Shown piece by piece: positions 1 through 10,339 of a stretch of 64,000 nt of DNA. This DNA is from an uncultured Lachnospiraceae bacterium (GTDB lineage Bacteria; Bacillota; Clostridia; Lachnospirales; Lachnospiraceae), in the NCBI GenBank assembly GCA_902793335.1, contig CADBCZ010000003.1, positions 27,933 to 91,932 of the forward strand, given 5' to 3'. The notes beneath the pieces were generated by a model, which made no database searches, was not told the origin of the DNA, and saw only the letters and a program-made list of their open reading frames with translations. The stretch's first letter is position 1, and each line of letters begins with the position of its first letter. The position numbers were made by a program, and so were the translations under genes.

Positions 1-881
1 CTTATATTCTGAAGAATCTGCGCCCCTATCTCTGAATGAGCCTTAATAATCTCATACTCTTCCTCCGTAAGCCTCCCCTGCTTATTTATAATATTCTCCG
101 GGATTCCGATTTTCCCGACATCGTGCAACAGTGCAACATAATAGATTTCTTCACATTCGGTATAGCTTTTTCCTGCAAACTCAGCTATCTTTTTTGAATA
201 CTGTGCAACTCTTCTGGAATGACCCCGTGTATATTCATCTTTTGCATCAATCGCATCCACAAGAGCAATAGCAGTCTGGTCAAAGAGTCTCTCAATATTT
301 TTATGTTCCTCGTCTTTGCTCAAAATACTGCTTTGAAATGATATCATCCAATATACGATTACGCTCACTATTGTTAATGCAGCCAGAGAATCAAAATAAT
401 TGCCTCCTTTAGAATACTCAGTTATAAGCTCCGGAAAATAATATCCTACGACCCAACAGGCAGTGATTACAGCAAAATCACAAACCAGCATTATCACTCT
501 GAATTTTCCATCGAGAGTCAATGCAATATAAATGGTACCAAGAAGAAGCCAGATAGGCGCACCGCTATACACACCTCCATTGGTGAACAGCATTGCCGGC
601 AGAAATAGAAATATAAGAATAAAAGAAATGACAACCCTCGCCCGCGCTATACGTTTCCGCTTAAAAGAAATAATCACGTAAATCAAAAAGAACATCGCGC
701 CTGCAAATGTAGCAACAGTTGCAGAGCGAGGTTCATTCATTATAAGACCGCATGGAATCGCAGCAAAAAGAGCAACCAATACCGCAGCAGAGAACACCAC
801 AAAAGCTCTCTCCTTAATATTAATTGATGGATTGAATATATATTCTCTGATTCTGTTACGCAATCTATAATATCTTTTCAA
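1..881 (-). CDS. HD-GYP domain membrane protein, C-terminus cut by window edge
   Basis: Read from the reverse strand, an open frame runs from a TTG at 881 to the window edge (about 293 residues seen). The TTG follows a GAGGGGTGA ribosome binding site. The first ~180 residues are mostly hydrophobic, with about five or six membrane segments separated by short basic loops. Next comes an HD domain with HSRRVAQYSKK and the metal-binding HDVGKIGIPE motif, followed by KAHSEIG. This arrangement is typical of HD-GYP cyclic-di-GMP phosphodiesterases; the GYP stretch itself lies outside the window, so activity cannot be judged. It starts 50 bp after the symporter gene and could share its transcript. Another HD hydrolase type is possible, but HDVGKIGIPE strongly favours HD-GYP. 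Confidence 0.85.
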   Translation of the reverse strand, partial: MKRYYRLRNRIREYIFNPSINIKERAFVVFSAAVLVALFAAIPCGLIMNEPRSATVATFAGAMFFLIYVIISFKRKRIARARVVISFILIFLFLPAMLFTNGGVYSGAPIWLLLGTIYIALTLDGKFRVIMLVCDFAVITACWVVGYYFPELITEYSKGGNYFDSLAALTIVSVIVYWMISFQSSILSKDEEHKNIERLFDQTAIALVDAIDAKDEYTRGHSRRVAQYSKKIAEFAGKSYTECEEIYYVALLHDVGKIGIPENIINKQGRLTEEEYEIIKAHSEIGAQILQNI

Positions 882-931
882 TCATCGTCACCCCTCAAGA
901 ATACCACACACCATGTCTAACCATTAACCTG

Positions 932-2323
932 CTAAATGATTCCCACAGAAATCAGGAAGAGAACAATCAGAAGAACCGGGGCAATAAATTTGATCATAGC
1001 GATATACAACCCTCTTCTTCCAAACTTTTCTCCATTTCTGGTAGTTTCTTCAATAACAGTCTCAGGTTTAATAACCCATCCCACAAGAATACATGTTGCG
1101 ATAGCTACTATCGGCATCAACACAAGATTACTTATATAATCAAGAATATCCAATATCTGAGCCACACTTCCGTTAGGCAATGTAACCTCAAAATAAAGAA
1201 TATTATATCCAAAACAAACGATAACTCCGATCACAAGTGCGGCAATAGTTTCAACAATAGTTGCACTCTCTCTTGCCATGTGGAACTTATCAATAAAACT
1301 TGATACAACCGCTTCAAGTACTGACATTCCACTAGTCACTGCCGCAAAAAGAACCATTGCAAAAAACATAGTTCCAATAACATTGCCAACCTTACCCATA
1401 GCCACAAATATCTTAGGCAATGTCACAAACATAAGTGATGGTCCTGCTGACATCCCATCTGTTCCGTTGAAAACAAATACCGCAGGAATGATCATTACAC
1501 CTGCGAGAAATGCTACAGCAGTATCAAATATCTCAATCTGATTGATTGATTTCACAAGATTCGCATCATCCGGAACATATGAACCGTATGCAATCATAAT
1601 ACCCATCGCAATTGACAAACTGAAGAAAAGCTGTCCCAATGCATCTGTCAGAACAAAGAAGAACTCTTTGATACCAACCCCCTCTAAACTTGGAACCACA
1701 TAGACCTTCAATCCCTCAAGACCTGTGACGGTTTGTCCTGCATCATTGGTATGCTTGATAGTCAGTGAAAACACTGCTATACCAATAACCAAAACAAGTA
1801 GTATCGGCATAATTATTCTTGACGATTTCTCGATGCCTTTATCTACGCCCATATATATTATCAATGCACATGCAAAAAGGAAAACTACCATCATAATAAT
1901 CGGCTCTGTCTGATGAGTAATGAATCCTGTAAAAAATCCATCCTCTGCTGCCTCCTCTCCATGTCCCGTGAGAAATGCAATGAAGTACTTAACTACCCAT
2001 CCACCAATAACACTGTAGTATGGCATGATCATAAACGGTATCAAACATGCCAAAAAGCCTACAAATCCAAACTTTTCACTGAGTTTCTTATATGCTGTAA
2101 GAGGACTTTGCTTAGTCTTTCTGCCTATTGCAATCTCTGATGTCAGCAGCGCAAATCCAAATGTTATCGCCAACACGAGATATACCACGAGGAACAATCC
2201 GCCTCCATCTCTTGCCGCCAGATACGGGAACCTCCATATATTACCCAGTCCTACCGCACTTCCTGCTGCTGCCAATACAAAGCCTATCGACCCTCCAAAT
2301 GATCCTCTTGAATTTTCTTCCAT
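932..2323 (-). CDS. Sodium-dependent amino acid/neurotransmitter-type symporter (NSS/SNF family)
   Basis: A 463-residue integral membrane protein. It begins with the family hallmark in TM1 (GSAVGLGNIWRFPY, about residues 21-34), which forms the sodium and substrate site in LeuT-fold transporters. About 11-12 hydrophobic segments follow, a normal length for bacterial NSS members such as TnaT/MhsT. The family imports amino acids with Na+; the substrate cannot be told from sequence. A sigma-A type promoter (2364-2392) lies just upstream, and the gene is followed after 50 bp by the HD-GYP gene. The extracytoplasmic loop near residues 120-135 is short, as in bacterial members. Confidence 0.93.
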   Translation of the reverse strand: MEENSRGSFGGSIGFVLAAAGSAVGLGNIWRFPYLAARDGGGLFLVVYLVLAITFGFALLTSEIAIGRKTKQSPLTAYKKLSEKFGFVGFLACLIPFMIMPYYSVIGGWVVKYFIAFLTGHGEEAAEDGFFTGFITHQTEPIIMMVVFLFACALIIYMGVDKGIEKSSRIIMPILLVLVIGIAVFSLTIKHTNDAGQTVTGLEGLKVYVVPSLEGVGIKEFFFVLTDALGQLFFSLSIAMGIMIAYGSYVPDDANLVKSINQIEIFDTAVAFLAGVMIIPAVFVFNGTDGMSAGPSLMFVTLPKIFVAMGKVGNVIGTMFFAMVLFAAVTSGMSVLEAVVSSFIDKFHMARESATIVETIAALVIGVIVCFGYNILYFEVTLPNGSVAQILDILDYISNLVLMPIVAIATCILVGWVIKPETVIEETTRNGEKFGRRGLYIAMIKFIAPVLLIVLFLISVGII

Positions 2324-2363
2324 GTTACTAATTCTCTCCTTACTAATCTTTTCAACTCATATA

Positions 2364-2392
2364 ATTTTACCATAAATATGACTATTTGTCAT
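2364..2392 (-). promoter_or_regulatory. Sigma-A type promoter of the NSS symporter gene
   Basis: On the minus strand ATGACA (-35, 2387-2392) and TAAAAT (-10, 2364-2369) are separated by 17 nt, each one base from consensus. The predicted start is about 35 nt upstream of the ATG. Confidence 0.6.
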
Positions 2393-2518
2393 CACAATTT
2401 GGCTAATTATAGCTTCCTCTCCCTGACCTCACATTCATTAGGAGAAGCGATTTTGTTGAGTTTTTGACCAGATTTATTAATTATGGTACAAAAGTTATAA
2501 GAGACTCCTTATATATAA

Positions 2519-2554
2519 AACGGTTCTGATATTTGCAAGAAAAATCAGAACCGT
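2519..2554 (-). terminator. Intrinsic terminator after the chemoreceptor gene
   Basis: A perfect 12-bp inverted repeat (AACGGTTCTGAT / ATCAGAACCGTT) with a 12-nt loop, followed on the minus strand by TTTTATAT. It lies about 60 bp after the chemoreceptor stop. The rest of the 2324-2612 gap holds the symporter promoter and no gene. Confidence 0.7.
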
Positions 2555-2612
2555 TGATATTATGTATATTAAATACAATATTCAATATCATTGCACCTTA
2601 GTGGCTTAGAAT

Positions 2613-4628
2613 TTATAATTCATAATTTGAAAGACCGGCCTTAATTGCGTCTGAAGACTGATTAAGGTTCTCTGATATATTAGAAATACTCTCCGTCTCC
2701 GCCAACAGCTTATTACTCTCATCAACAATCTTATCGGAAAGAGCAAGAATTTCAGAAATCGAACTTACCTGCTCCTGTGTGGTAGCTGCATTATTCATAG
2801 CCACATCATTAATTTTCTCTATACCGCCAACAATATCATTAATACCTTTTGTTGCCTTTTCAACATCATCATATATCATGTTAAATGACTTGTTAGCACT
2901 TCCAACTCCAACCATACATGTCTGCATATCATCTGCACATCTGTCTGCTTTCTTTTTGATATCTTCCATATTCTTAGTAATTCCGTTGACAAGCTTTCTA
3001 ATTGTGTCGGTAGCCTCGGTAGACTGCGTTGCCAGGACTCCTACTTCAGACGCTACAACCGCAAAACCTTTACCCATTTCACCTGCACGCGCCGCCTCGA
3101 TTGAGGCATTAAGTGCCAGTAGATTAGTTTGCTCTGAAATGGCATTGATAGTATCAGTAATTCCTGTAATTTCCTCAATAGATTTAGCAGTAGCCCGAAT
3201 GATGTCTGTCAAATCACTAATAGTGTCATTTAAGACTGTTACGTTATTAGTCATTGTCATCATTTCATCCTTACCTACCGTAGATGACTTCAAAGTTTCG
3301 GTACACAGATTTTTAACATCTTCTGCTTTTTGAGTAAGATGGCTTGATGTTTCCGCCATATCCGTCGCAGCCTGTGCAGCATCATCAATTGCCTCAGTCA
3401 TAGAATTTAAAGTAGCGTTTAACTTCTCTATAGACTCACCCTGAGAACGATTAGACATCGATAAATTATGTGAAATATCATAACACTCACCTGCATTATT
3501 ATTCATATCCTTAGAAATACCTGATAATGAGACAAGCATATTGCGCATATTTGTTATATATTCATTCAGTCTCTCACTTAAGGTAGTAATCTCATTGTTA
3601 CCCTCAGGAACCAGAGTAACAGTGAAATCACCATTGCTAATATCCGTTATTCTTTCCGTCACAGTTGAAACCGGTGTAATATATTTTTTGATAATGGTAT
3701 AAAGAAGAACTGCAAGTATAATTAACAACACTGCAGATATTATAAATGTTACCATAACAGTTCTCATAATACTGCCACTTATAAAACTGTATGGTACTGC
3801 ACTTACAACAATCCACGAAGTCTCACTGATTTCAGTTGCGGTATACATCATTTTTCCGGAAGCGGTTTTTACAATCTTAACCTTATCAGCATCAATATCC
3901 GCAGCTGTATTAAGATTACCAAACACCTTATTAAGACCCTGTATGATTGCATCATTACTGTCGTTTACATTCTCTCCCACAATATCTTTATTACTACTTA
4001 CAAGTATATCCCTGGTGTCCTTGTTAATTATATAGAACATTGCCTTATCGGAGCTTGACTTGAATCCGTCAAGCTTCTCAGCCAGCTTATCAAAATTGAT
4101 ATCCCCACTGAGCACAACATTATCTCTGATCATTATCGAGCATGCCAGACAGGTTTTACCCGTTGATGCATCAATATAAGGTTCAGATGTATAAATGTCT
4201 CCCCCTTTTTCAATGGCACCTTTATACCATGCCCTGTCTGTAAAGACAAAAGTATCATCCGGAATCCATCCTGATCCGTCAAGAAATACAGATTCAGCAC
4301 CATATCCCATATATATATCCTGCGAATCCTCATCGTGCTTAGTAATCTCTGATAACATAGAAAGTGTATCATCATGTGACGGTTCGGGAATATTTCTATA
4401 TATATCAGCTGTCTGTCGAATCCTGTCTTCTATACCACTCCACCAATTGTAGACTTCATTCGAATAAGATATCGATTCTTTTGACAAAATAGACTCCGTA
4501 AGCTCTTTAATCTTATTAGATTGCATCTTGACACTTAATACCGTAATAATGACGATAATTATTACAACAAATGCTACAATCTCGCTTAGTAAAATGTTTT
4601 TTAATGATTTTCTCTTAGTATTTCCCAT
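2613..4628 (-). CDS. Methyl-accepting chemotaxis protein with dCache amino-acid-type sensor
   Basis: Start set at the ATG at 4628 (671 residues), because AAAGGAG lies 9 nt upstream; in-frame GTG and ATG codons a few residues earlier have poor spacing. Order: TM1 (about 12-35), an extracytoplasmic Cache sensor (about 40-280), TM2 (about 285-312), HAMP, and a long signalling helix pair with the hairpin tip [19 protein letters not shown]. The sensor carries the residues of the published dCache_1AA amino-acid motif: R132, W134, Y135, Y151-x-D153 and D176, but the first motif tyrosine is phenylalanine. It should therefore sense amino acids and signal through CheA/CheW. It sits 21 bp after the WYL regulator, in the same direction. 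Confidence 0.92.
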   Translation of the reverse strand: MGNTKRKSLKNILLSEIVAFVVIIIVIITVLSVKMQSNKIKELTESILSKESISYSNEVYNWWSGIEDRIRQTADIYRNIPEPSHDDTLSMLSEITKHDEDSQDIYMGYGAESVFLDGSGWIPDDTFVFTDRAWYKGAIEKGGDIYTSEPYIDASTGKTCLACSIMIRDNVVLSGDINFDKLAEKLDGFKSSSDKAMFYIINKDTRDILVSSNKDIVGENVNDSNDAIIQGLNKVFGNLNTAADIDADKVKIVKTASGKMMYTATEISETSWIVVSAVPYSFISGSIMRTVMVTFIISAVLLIILAVLLYTIIKKYITPVSTVTERITDISNGDFTVTLVPEGNNEITTLSERLNEYITNMRNMLVSLSGISKDMNNNAGECYDISHNLSMSNRSQGESIEKLNATLNSMTEAIDDAAQAATDMAETSSHLTQKAEDVKNLCTETLKSSTVGKDEMMTMTNNVTVLNDTISDLTDIIRATAKSIEEITGITDTINAISEQTNLLALNASIEAARAGEMGKGFAVVASEVGVLATQSTEATDTIRKLVNGITKNMEDIKKKADRCADDMQTCMVGVGSANKSFNMIYDDVEKATKGINDIVGGIEKINDVAMNNAATTQEQVSSISEILALSDKIVDESNKLLAETESISNISENLNQSSDAIKAGLSNYEL

Positions 4629-4649
4629 AAGCATCTTCTCCTTTAACAC

Positions 4650-5645
4650 TTAATTTTTATATGTCCCCAGAAGCCTCTCGGCCTCCTTACATAATTGTTG
4701 TGAAAGCCAACCAGGACTTATAACTTCTACTTCCGCTCCAAACCCCCTTATCCATCTGATGACATCAGGAGTGATGGCAGCCTCCTGATAAAAATGAAGA
4801 CCGTCCACCTTTTTCTCAAGTTTCTTAGCCCGTCCGGACTCATACTCCAGAACAAATCTGATACTCTCACCGGTAAAGATAAGCTCTATATCCTCCTGCT
4901 TACTTCCCTCAAGCTTAATAAAAGCATCCCCCTCTCTTTTTGGTATATCCTCAGTATAATGCTCATCAAGCATTACTATGTCATGAATTCTCGACACACG
5001 AAATCTTCTTATCTCATTGCGAAGTTCACAAAAACCCTCAACGCACAAGTAGGAATCAATTATTATCATCCTATACGGATGCAATGTCCGCTTCGTGGTT
5101 TCGTCACTGGAAAAGCTGTAATAATCAATCTCTATCTTATTCCTGCTATCTATTGCATTCTGAATAATCCGCTCTGTTTTCCAGTCAACGATGTCGCGGT
5201 TTCCAACATGTCTCTCCTGTTTAAAAGTACCACACAACTTATCAAATTGCAGCCTGTTTAGTGAAGCTGATCCTTCCACCATTTTATCAATCAAAGATGA
5301 CGCTTGTTTTCCCATCTCTAATTGTGAGTATTCCCTAAGTATCTCCTTAGTAAATGCCAGCGCAGCAAGATCCTGAATAGTAAGATCAACATTTTTCAAG
5401 GTGTATTTGTCTGCAGAAAAATAAGTCTTACCATCCCTTTCTTCCTCCAAAATACCATAGTTTAAAGACAACTCGTCAATATCTCTTAAGATCGTCCTTC
5501 TGCTCACACTTATATCCCATTCCATAAGTCTGCTTCTTATCTCATCAGCCTGATACCCTCTGGGATTTTCTGACAGAAGCGACAATATATATATTTGTCT
5601 CTGCGACATGGATATGTCTTTGCTGTTCTCTCCCAAAATCGTCAC
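4650..5645 (-). CDS. WYL-domain transcriptional regulator (HTH_11 + WYL)
   Basis: 331 residues. An N-terminal winged helix of the HTH_11 type (about 13-70, QRQIYILSLLSENPRGY...SRRTILRDIDEL) is followed by a WYL domain (about 160-250, with IEIDYYSF, HPYRMIIIDSYLCVEGF and RRFRVSRI) and a C-terminal extension (about 260-331). WYL proteins bind nucleotides or nucleic acids and act as repressors or activators. The start is uncertain: the GTG at 5645 overlaps the GAGGTGA ribosome binding site, and the TTG at 5636 would be better spaced. The chemoreceptor gene follows after 21 bp, so the two are probably one operon, an uncommon pairing. Confidence 0.88.
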   Translation of the reverse strand: MTILGENSKDISMSQRQIYILSLLSENPRGYQADEIRSRLMEWDISVSRRTILRDIDELSLNYGILEEERDGKTYFSADKYTLKNVDLTIQDLAALAFTKEILREYSQLEMGKQASSLIDKMVEGSASLNRLQFDKLCGTFKQERHVGNRDIVDWKTERIIQNAIDSRNKIEIDYYSFSSDETTKRTLHPYRMIIIDSYLCVEGFCELRNEIRRFRVSRIHDIVMLDEHYTEDIPKREGDAFIKLEGSKQEDIELIFTGESIRFVLEYESGRAKKLEKKVDGLHFYQEAAITPDVIRWIRGFGAEVEVISPGWLSQQLCKEAERLLGTYKN

Positions 5646-5704
5646 CTCAATATTTCTCTTAATTTATGTTTGTTTTTAAACTTAATATAAAGCAATACAA
5701 GGTT

Positions 5705-8140
5705 TTATCTTCTCCACAACTTAAATCTGTTTCTAAATCCGGCTTTTTTAAGTATTGCTTTCTTAATAGTCATAAGAATGTTACAAATTTCATCAAGCTG
5801 CTGTTCATCCGGATATTCATCATGAAAGCTCATCTTTTCCAACTGTACAGTCAGCCTGTCTGCATCCATCAATACACCATACATTTTCTGCATATACAAA
5901 AGCTGTTCCCTATGGCTTCTGCAGCCGTCAAACGCTTTGTCACATACTCTTATCATATCACATACATCAGCATATCTGGCTATAACCGCATCACGTCTGT
6001 TGTGCTGATTACACAGTCTGTAACGTCTTATACTTCTCAGTATTATTTTGATAAATGCCAGAATAATAAATGATACAACAATAAACATAATAACATAGAT
6101 TATCCAGGAATACTTCTCAAGATTGAGATTACCTAAACCTGCCCCCTGTGTACCATCATCGGAATTGCCCAGTCCGCCTCTGAGTATATCTGAAAATGCT
6201 GACCAGAAATCATTCTCCTCAGTTACCTCATTACTTCCCGGTGTAACCTCAACATTTCTCCAGCCAAATCCGTCAACATATATTTCCACCCACGCATGAG
6301 CCTGTGCATCAGAAACCTCTACCTGCATAACCGGAGCTTCTCCAAGAGCGTTATATCCCTCATAATACTCCGCCGAATCAAGCCACTCGGCCTCTTCGGA
6401 AGCAAATACCGATTCCATCGAGAATGCATATCCCTCAATATATCTTGCAGGTATACCCATTTCCCTGAATATAAGTACGGCAGAAGAAGCAAAATGAGCG
6501 CAATAACCTTTTTTATTCTTCGTCAAAAAATAATTGACAAAATCTTCCTTATCCGGCGTCCGTCCAGGCTTCAATGTATATGGGTAATTATCCTCAAAGA
6601 ACTGTTTAACCGCATCAACAGCCTCCATCTCCGTCATGTCCTCATTTAATCCTATATCATCACATATATTATCTATGACATCTTTGTTCTTGTCGGGAAC
6701 CTCCATGAAAATCTTATTAACCTTACTATTATCAATGTCCTTAATTTTTGTTGATAACAAATCCGGCTCCCAGACTATCTTAGGGTAAAACCTGTATTCA
6801 GCATCCTGCCCGAAAGCAATCCCCTGTGTTGATCCCAGCAACTCATGATTATTGTAAATGGTGTAATCGTCAAAAATTGTGTAATACGGATAATAAAGAT
6901 AAGCTGTATCCGCTCCCTCATTGTACACTACAAACTTTCCATTTGCACTGTACTGTCCATTATCGTCCCTCAGGCTTTCTGCCTCAACCTTAAGGCTTTC
7001 TTCCTCGAAAATCTCCTGATCACCTGCATCTGTTGTATTCTTGTCATATACGCTATCCCACTGATTGTCGCCATATCTGCCACCTGTAAAACCCTTAAGA
7101 TATACTGCCTCATTACTGTATGGTACAAACCTCACCCTAAGATCCGTAAGGTAATCCGGTCTTACATTAGAAATACCTCCAAGTCTTCCACTGCTCATCC
7201 CCCCTGTACTAGAGTATAAGTTAAAAAAACTTGAAAATCCCAGCAATACAAAATTACCTACCGCATCGGATGTCGCATTCCACAGTCTGCCGTTTTTGAA
7301 ACGCTTCTCAAATTTTGCAGGATTCATTATATTGCTCGCAATAATCACCAGACACAAGCTCATAATCAGGAGCGAAGTTATCATCTGTCCAAATATCGTT
7401 GAATCCTGTGTGTATGTAACTCTCTTCTTTTTAAAGCCCCTGACTTTGAACGGCGCATCCCACGCAAACACCACATAATGACCATTTGCTTTAAATACTA
7501 AAACAGCAAGATATCCAACCATCATAAATACTATATAAATCGGATCAGGAGAAAGCTTCATATAGATTGGTATAAAAAGCAACGGAAATGTAAAAAGAAC
7601 CGTCCAGAACATACTCATTATAGAGTACATCCATATATTGAGAACTATTATCATTACGAGCCCGATAAAACACGCAACAATAGAAACTGTCAGAAAACCG
7701 TTGTCTATCTGAACCTCATATTGCCTTACTCCGGCAAGATCAAAGAAGCTCTTAGCCTTGTTCATGACTTCATTTACAATAGTATAAAATCCGGAATTGG
7801 CATAAATACGAAGTAGATAGATTGCACCAACAAAAAAACCGAAGAAAACAATATATCCCAAATCTCTATAGATAAACTTGGTAGCGGCATACAGAAACGA
7901 GAAGTACATTGATAATATCAGATATACAATTATCACCATTATATAATTATAAGAAATGTTAAACGCCGAGAGAAAACCACCTATCGATCCAAGCACAAGA
8001 AAAAAGACGATCAGTGCACGCAAAAAACAGTTAAGCACAATATTACCGTTGTGCATACTTGCCTGCTTTAAATATATGCCGTCCGTAACAAGCAGGTCGC
8101 CTTTATGAATATCATCTTTTTTCTTTCGCCTAAATAACAT
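5705..8140 (-). CDS. Transglutaminase-like membrane protein (TgpA type)
   Basis: 811 residues. About eight hydrophobic segments in residues 30-290 precede a large extracytoplasmic region with a transglutaminase core (about 510-660). The core shows the nucleophile in KKGYCAHFASS, the histidine in AQAHAWVEIY and the acidic partner in WRNVEVTPGS. One more membrane helix (about 695-720) precedes a cytoplasmic tail rich in basic and acidic residues. The layout matches TgpA/YebA proteins, which are usually encoded beside DUF58 and MoxR genes, as here. The role of such modules is not settled; protein cross-linking or proteolysis at the outer membrane face is suggested. It is the last gene of the operon. 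Confidence 0.88.
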   Translation of the reverse strand: MLFRRKKKDDIHKGDLLVTDGIYLKQASMHNGNIVLNCFLRALIVFFLVLGSIGGFLSAFNISYNYIMVIIVYLILSMYFSFLYAATKFIYRDLGYIVFFGFFVGAIYLLRIYANSGFYTIVNEVMNKAKSFFDLAGVRQYEVQIDNGFLTVSIVACFIGLVMIIVLNIWMYSIMSMFWTVLFTFPLLFIPIYMKLSPDPIYIVFMMVGYLAVLVFKANGHYVVFAWDAPFKVRGFKKKRVTYTQDSTIFGQMITSLLIMSLCLVIIASNIMNPAKFEKRFKNGRLWNATSDAVGNFVLLGFSSFFNLYSSTGGMSSGRLGGISNVRPDYLTDLRVRFVPYSNEAVYLKGFTGGRYGDNQWDSVYDKNTTDAGDQEIFEEESLKVEAESLRDDNGQYSANGKFVVYNEGADTAYLYYPYYTIFDDYTIYNNHELLGSTQGIAFGQDAEYRFYPKIVWEPDLLSTKIKDIDNSKVNKIFMEVPDKNKDVIDNICDDIGLNEDMTEMEAVDAVKQFFEDNYPYTLKPGRTPDKEDFVNYFLTKNKKGYCAHFASSAVLIFREMGIPARYIEGYAFSMESVFASEEAEWLDSAEYYEGYNALGEAPVMQVEVSDAQAHAWVEIYVDGFGWRNVEVTPGSNEVTEENDFWSAFSDILRGGLGNSDDGTQGAGLGNLNLEKYSWIIYVIMFIVVSFIILAFIKIILRSIRRYRLCNQHNRRDAVIARYADVCDMIRVCDKAFDGCRSHREQLLYMQKMYGVLMDADRLTVQLEKMSFHDEYPDEQQLDEICNILMTIKKAILKKAGFRNRFKLWRR

Positions 8141-8197
8141 ATTACAACTCCCAACTTTATATATATCAAAAGTAATGGTCAGCAGGTCGGCATTCAG

Positions 8198-9271
8198 TCA
8201 CACAGTCCCGTTTTTTAATATCGCCGCCGTCATTTTGTCTCCAAGTATAGCATCTTCATCAACAATATCTCCATTTATACGACCAATGTACAAATAACTT
8301 CCTCCTCCGGGATTCTTTATCAGAAAAGAAGCTTCCAAATCAATATCACCCGAATAACAACTGTCATACATCATCATCTCTATCCAGTTCCTGCGTTCTA
8401 TCTCATTGTTGATATAGCAGCTTCTGAGTTCCCCCACATTACTGCTGTAATAATGCACTGTAAAGGGCATGTTCCGGGTAACAAATGCTTTTGTAACACT
8501 ATCGGAAAGCTCAAGCACTCCTTCAGCACACATATTCTCATCATTACTGATATCTACTAAAATATTAAGTTGCATCGCAGACATATTCACTCTCTCTTTG
8601 ACCATGAGTTCGTCTTTTTTTACCGACAATTTCCAGTGAATGTCCTGAAGCTTATCGCCCGGAATGTATTCCCTTATGCCTGTAACATCGGAAAAATCAT
8701 ATCCCCTTTCCTTGCTCTCCATAGCTTCGGTTATCCCTCTAAGATATATCTGTCCCGCTTCTTTATTGCGCTCAATACCACATGGCAGCACCAGACATTC
8801 TGCGCTTTCATTTACTTTTTTCTTAAGTTCCCTTATCCCAAGAACATCCATAAGTGATATTCCCGATACCTCAATATGGAACCTTCCGCAATATTCCATA
8901 ACTACCGGATAGGTTACCTTTGTCTCTTTCTTTGCTCTTACAGGAATATTCAAAACATGTTTGCCTAAGTTACCATAAAATATATTGGAAACGTCCAGTT
9001 CTAAATTAACATTTACAAGCGGAAACCAGCTTTCATTAGTTATAATAAATCGCACATCAAATTCTTCACCGCGCACCATCGGCTCAAACGGAGCTTCTAT
9101 TCTGACTGAAAGCTTATCCCGGGCCTGCATAACACCGACAAAGCTGTATACTGGAAATAAAATGAGACCGATAAGCAAAAGGAAATTGATATAGCTGTGA
9201 AAAACAAGCATAACAGCTATATCGAGCAAAACAATTACTATGTATCTCATAATATTACCAATCTGTTTCAT
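8198..9271 (-). CDS. DUF58 domain protein
   Basis: 357 residues. Two N-terminal membrane helices (about 7-45) precede an immunoglobulin-like stretch and a DUF58 core with DVTGIREYIPGDKLQDIHWK (about residues 195-214). DUF58 resembles a von Willebrand factor A fold and usually partners MoxR ATPases. Ribosome binding site GGGAG, 8 nt before the ATG. Spacing is 29 bp from the MoxR gene and 57 bp to the transglutaminase gene, consistent with one operon. Molecular function is unknown; a scaffold or metal-ion-dependent adaptor for MoxR is the usual proposal. Confidence 0.9.
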   Translation of the reverse strand: MKQIGNIMRYIVIVLLDIAVMLVFHSYINFLLLIGLILFPVYSFVGVMQARDKLSVRIEAPFEPMVRGEEFDVRFIITNESWFPLVNVNLELDVSNIFYGNLGKHVLNIPVRAKKETKVTYPVVMEYCGRFHIEVSGISLMDVLGIRELKKKVNESAECLVLPCGIERNKEAGQIYLRGITEAMESKERGYDFSDVTGIREYIPGDKLQDIHWKLSVKKDELMVKERVNMSAMQLNILVDISNDENMCAEGVLELSDSVTKAFVTRNMPFTVHYYSSNVGELRSCYINNEIERRNWIEMMMYDSCYSGDIDLEASFLIKNPGGGSYLYIGRINGDIVDEDAILGDKMTAAILKNGTV

Positions 9272-9300
9272 TGAATATTCTCCCGTAAATAAGACTAAAA

Positions 9301-10227
9301 CTATTTTGTCTGTGAAGTTCTGGGCACTTTGATGCCCATAAACAGCTCATCAAGTGCCTGCGGTATATTCTTCCCTTCCGCTCTTGCCTTTGTGCTAAGT
9401 TTCACCCTGTGTCCCAACACATCAACAAGAACACCTCTAATGTCCTCCGGAGTCACGTATTCTCTGTCATCAAGGATTGCCATAGCCTTCGCCATCTTAA
9501 GCAACGCTATACTACCACGCGGACTTGCCCCCATAGAAAACAGAGGATTAGTTCTCGTCTCCTCGACAATAGTCACAATATAATCATACACTGAATCGTG
9601 AACAAACATATCATTCGTCTTCTTTCTAAGCTCCATAAATTTGTCAACAGTCATGACATTCTCAAGAAGATTTAACGGTTTCTTTGCATTCTCCTTAAGT
9701 ATCTCTGTCGCCGCCTCGTGGCTTGGATATCCGATAGACAAACAGACCATAAAACGGTCAAGCTGAGACTCGGGTAACATCTGAGTTCCGGAAGAACCCA
9801 ACGGATTCTCTGTAGCTATTACAGTAAATGGTTCCGGAAGTTTTCTCGTCACTCCATCAACAGTTACATTACTCTCTTCCATAACCTCAAGCAACGCTGA
9901 CTGTGTTTTGGGAGAAGTACGGTTAATCTCATCTGCCAAAAACAGATTGCAGAAAACTGCTCCTTCTCTGTATTCAAACTGTTTAGTATCCTGATTATAC
10001 ATCGAAAATCCCACCAGATCACTCGGCAGTACATCCGGTGTAAATTGAACTCGTTTGTAGCTTAACGATACCGATTTCGCTATAGCCATAGCAAGAGTAG
10101 TCTTGCCCACACCCGGTATATCCTCCAGCAAAACATGTCCTCCGGCAAGCATTGTTGCCAGAACTTTATCTATTACCATATCCTTGCCTTTTACGGCTTT
10201 CTTAATTTCCTGTTTTACCCGTTGCAT
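9301..10227 (-). CDS. MoxR family AAA+ ATPase
   Basis: 308 residues from the ATG at 10227, which has AAAGGGG 6 nt upstream; an ATG two codons earlier directly abuts that site. Walker A GVGKTT (about residues 40-46), Walker B LADEINR (about 103-109), sensor 1 region ATENP and the sensor 2 lid (ASPRGSIALL) are all present. MoxR ATPases act as chaperones that assemble or activate partner proteins, usually those with von Willebrand-like domains, here presumably the DUF58 protein and the transglutaminase that follow. It is the first gene of the three-gene operon. No clear promoter was recognised directly upstream. Confidence 0.93.
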   Translation of the reverse strand: MQRVKQEIKKAVKGKDMVIDKVLATMLAGGHVLLEDIPGVGKTTLAMAIAKSVSLSYKRVQFTPDVLPSDLVGFSMYNQDTKQFEYREGAVFCNLFLADEINRTSPKTQSALLEVMEESNVTVDGVTRKLPEPFTVIATENPLGSSGTQMLPESQLDRFMVCLSIGYPSHEAATEILKENAKKPLNLLENVMTVDKFMELRKKTNDMFVHDSVYDYIVTIVEETRTNPLFSMGASPRGSIALLKMAKAMAILDDREYVTPEDIRGVLVDVLGHRVKLSTKARAEGKNIPQALDELFMGIKVPRTSQTK

Positions 10228-10264
10228 ATGCATCCCCTTTCAAAAATACTGCTGCATGTAATCA

Positions 10265-10297
10265 AAGAGGCTTTCATCAATCATTTGATGAAGCCTC
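10265..10297 (-). terminator. Terminator after the cytidylate-kinase-like gene
   Basis: Inverted repeat AAGAGGCTTTCATCA / TGATGAAGCCTCTT (14 bp with one bulged T), ending on the minus strand in TTTGATT. It separates the kinase gene from the MoxR operon. Confidence 0.6.
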
Positions 10298-10339
10298 TTC
10301 TATCATAATCAGGTAACATTACATAATCAAAAAGAACAA

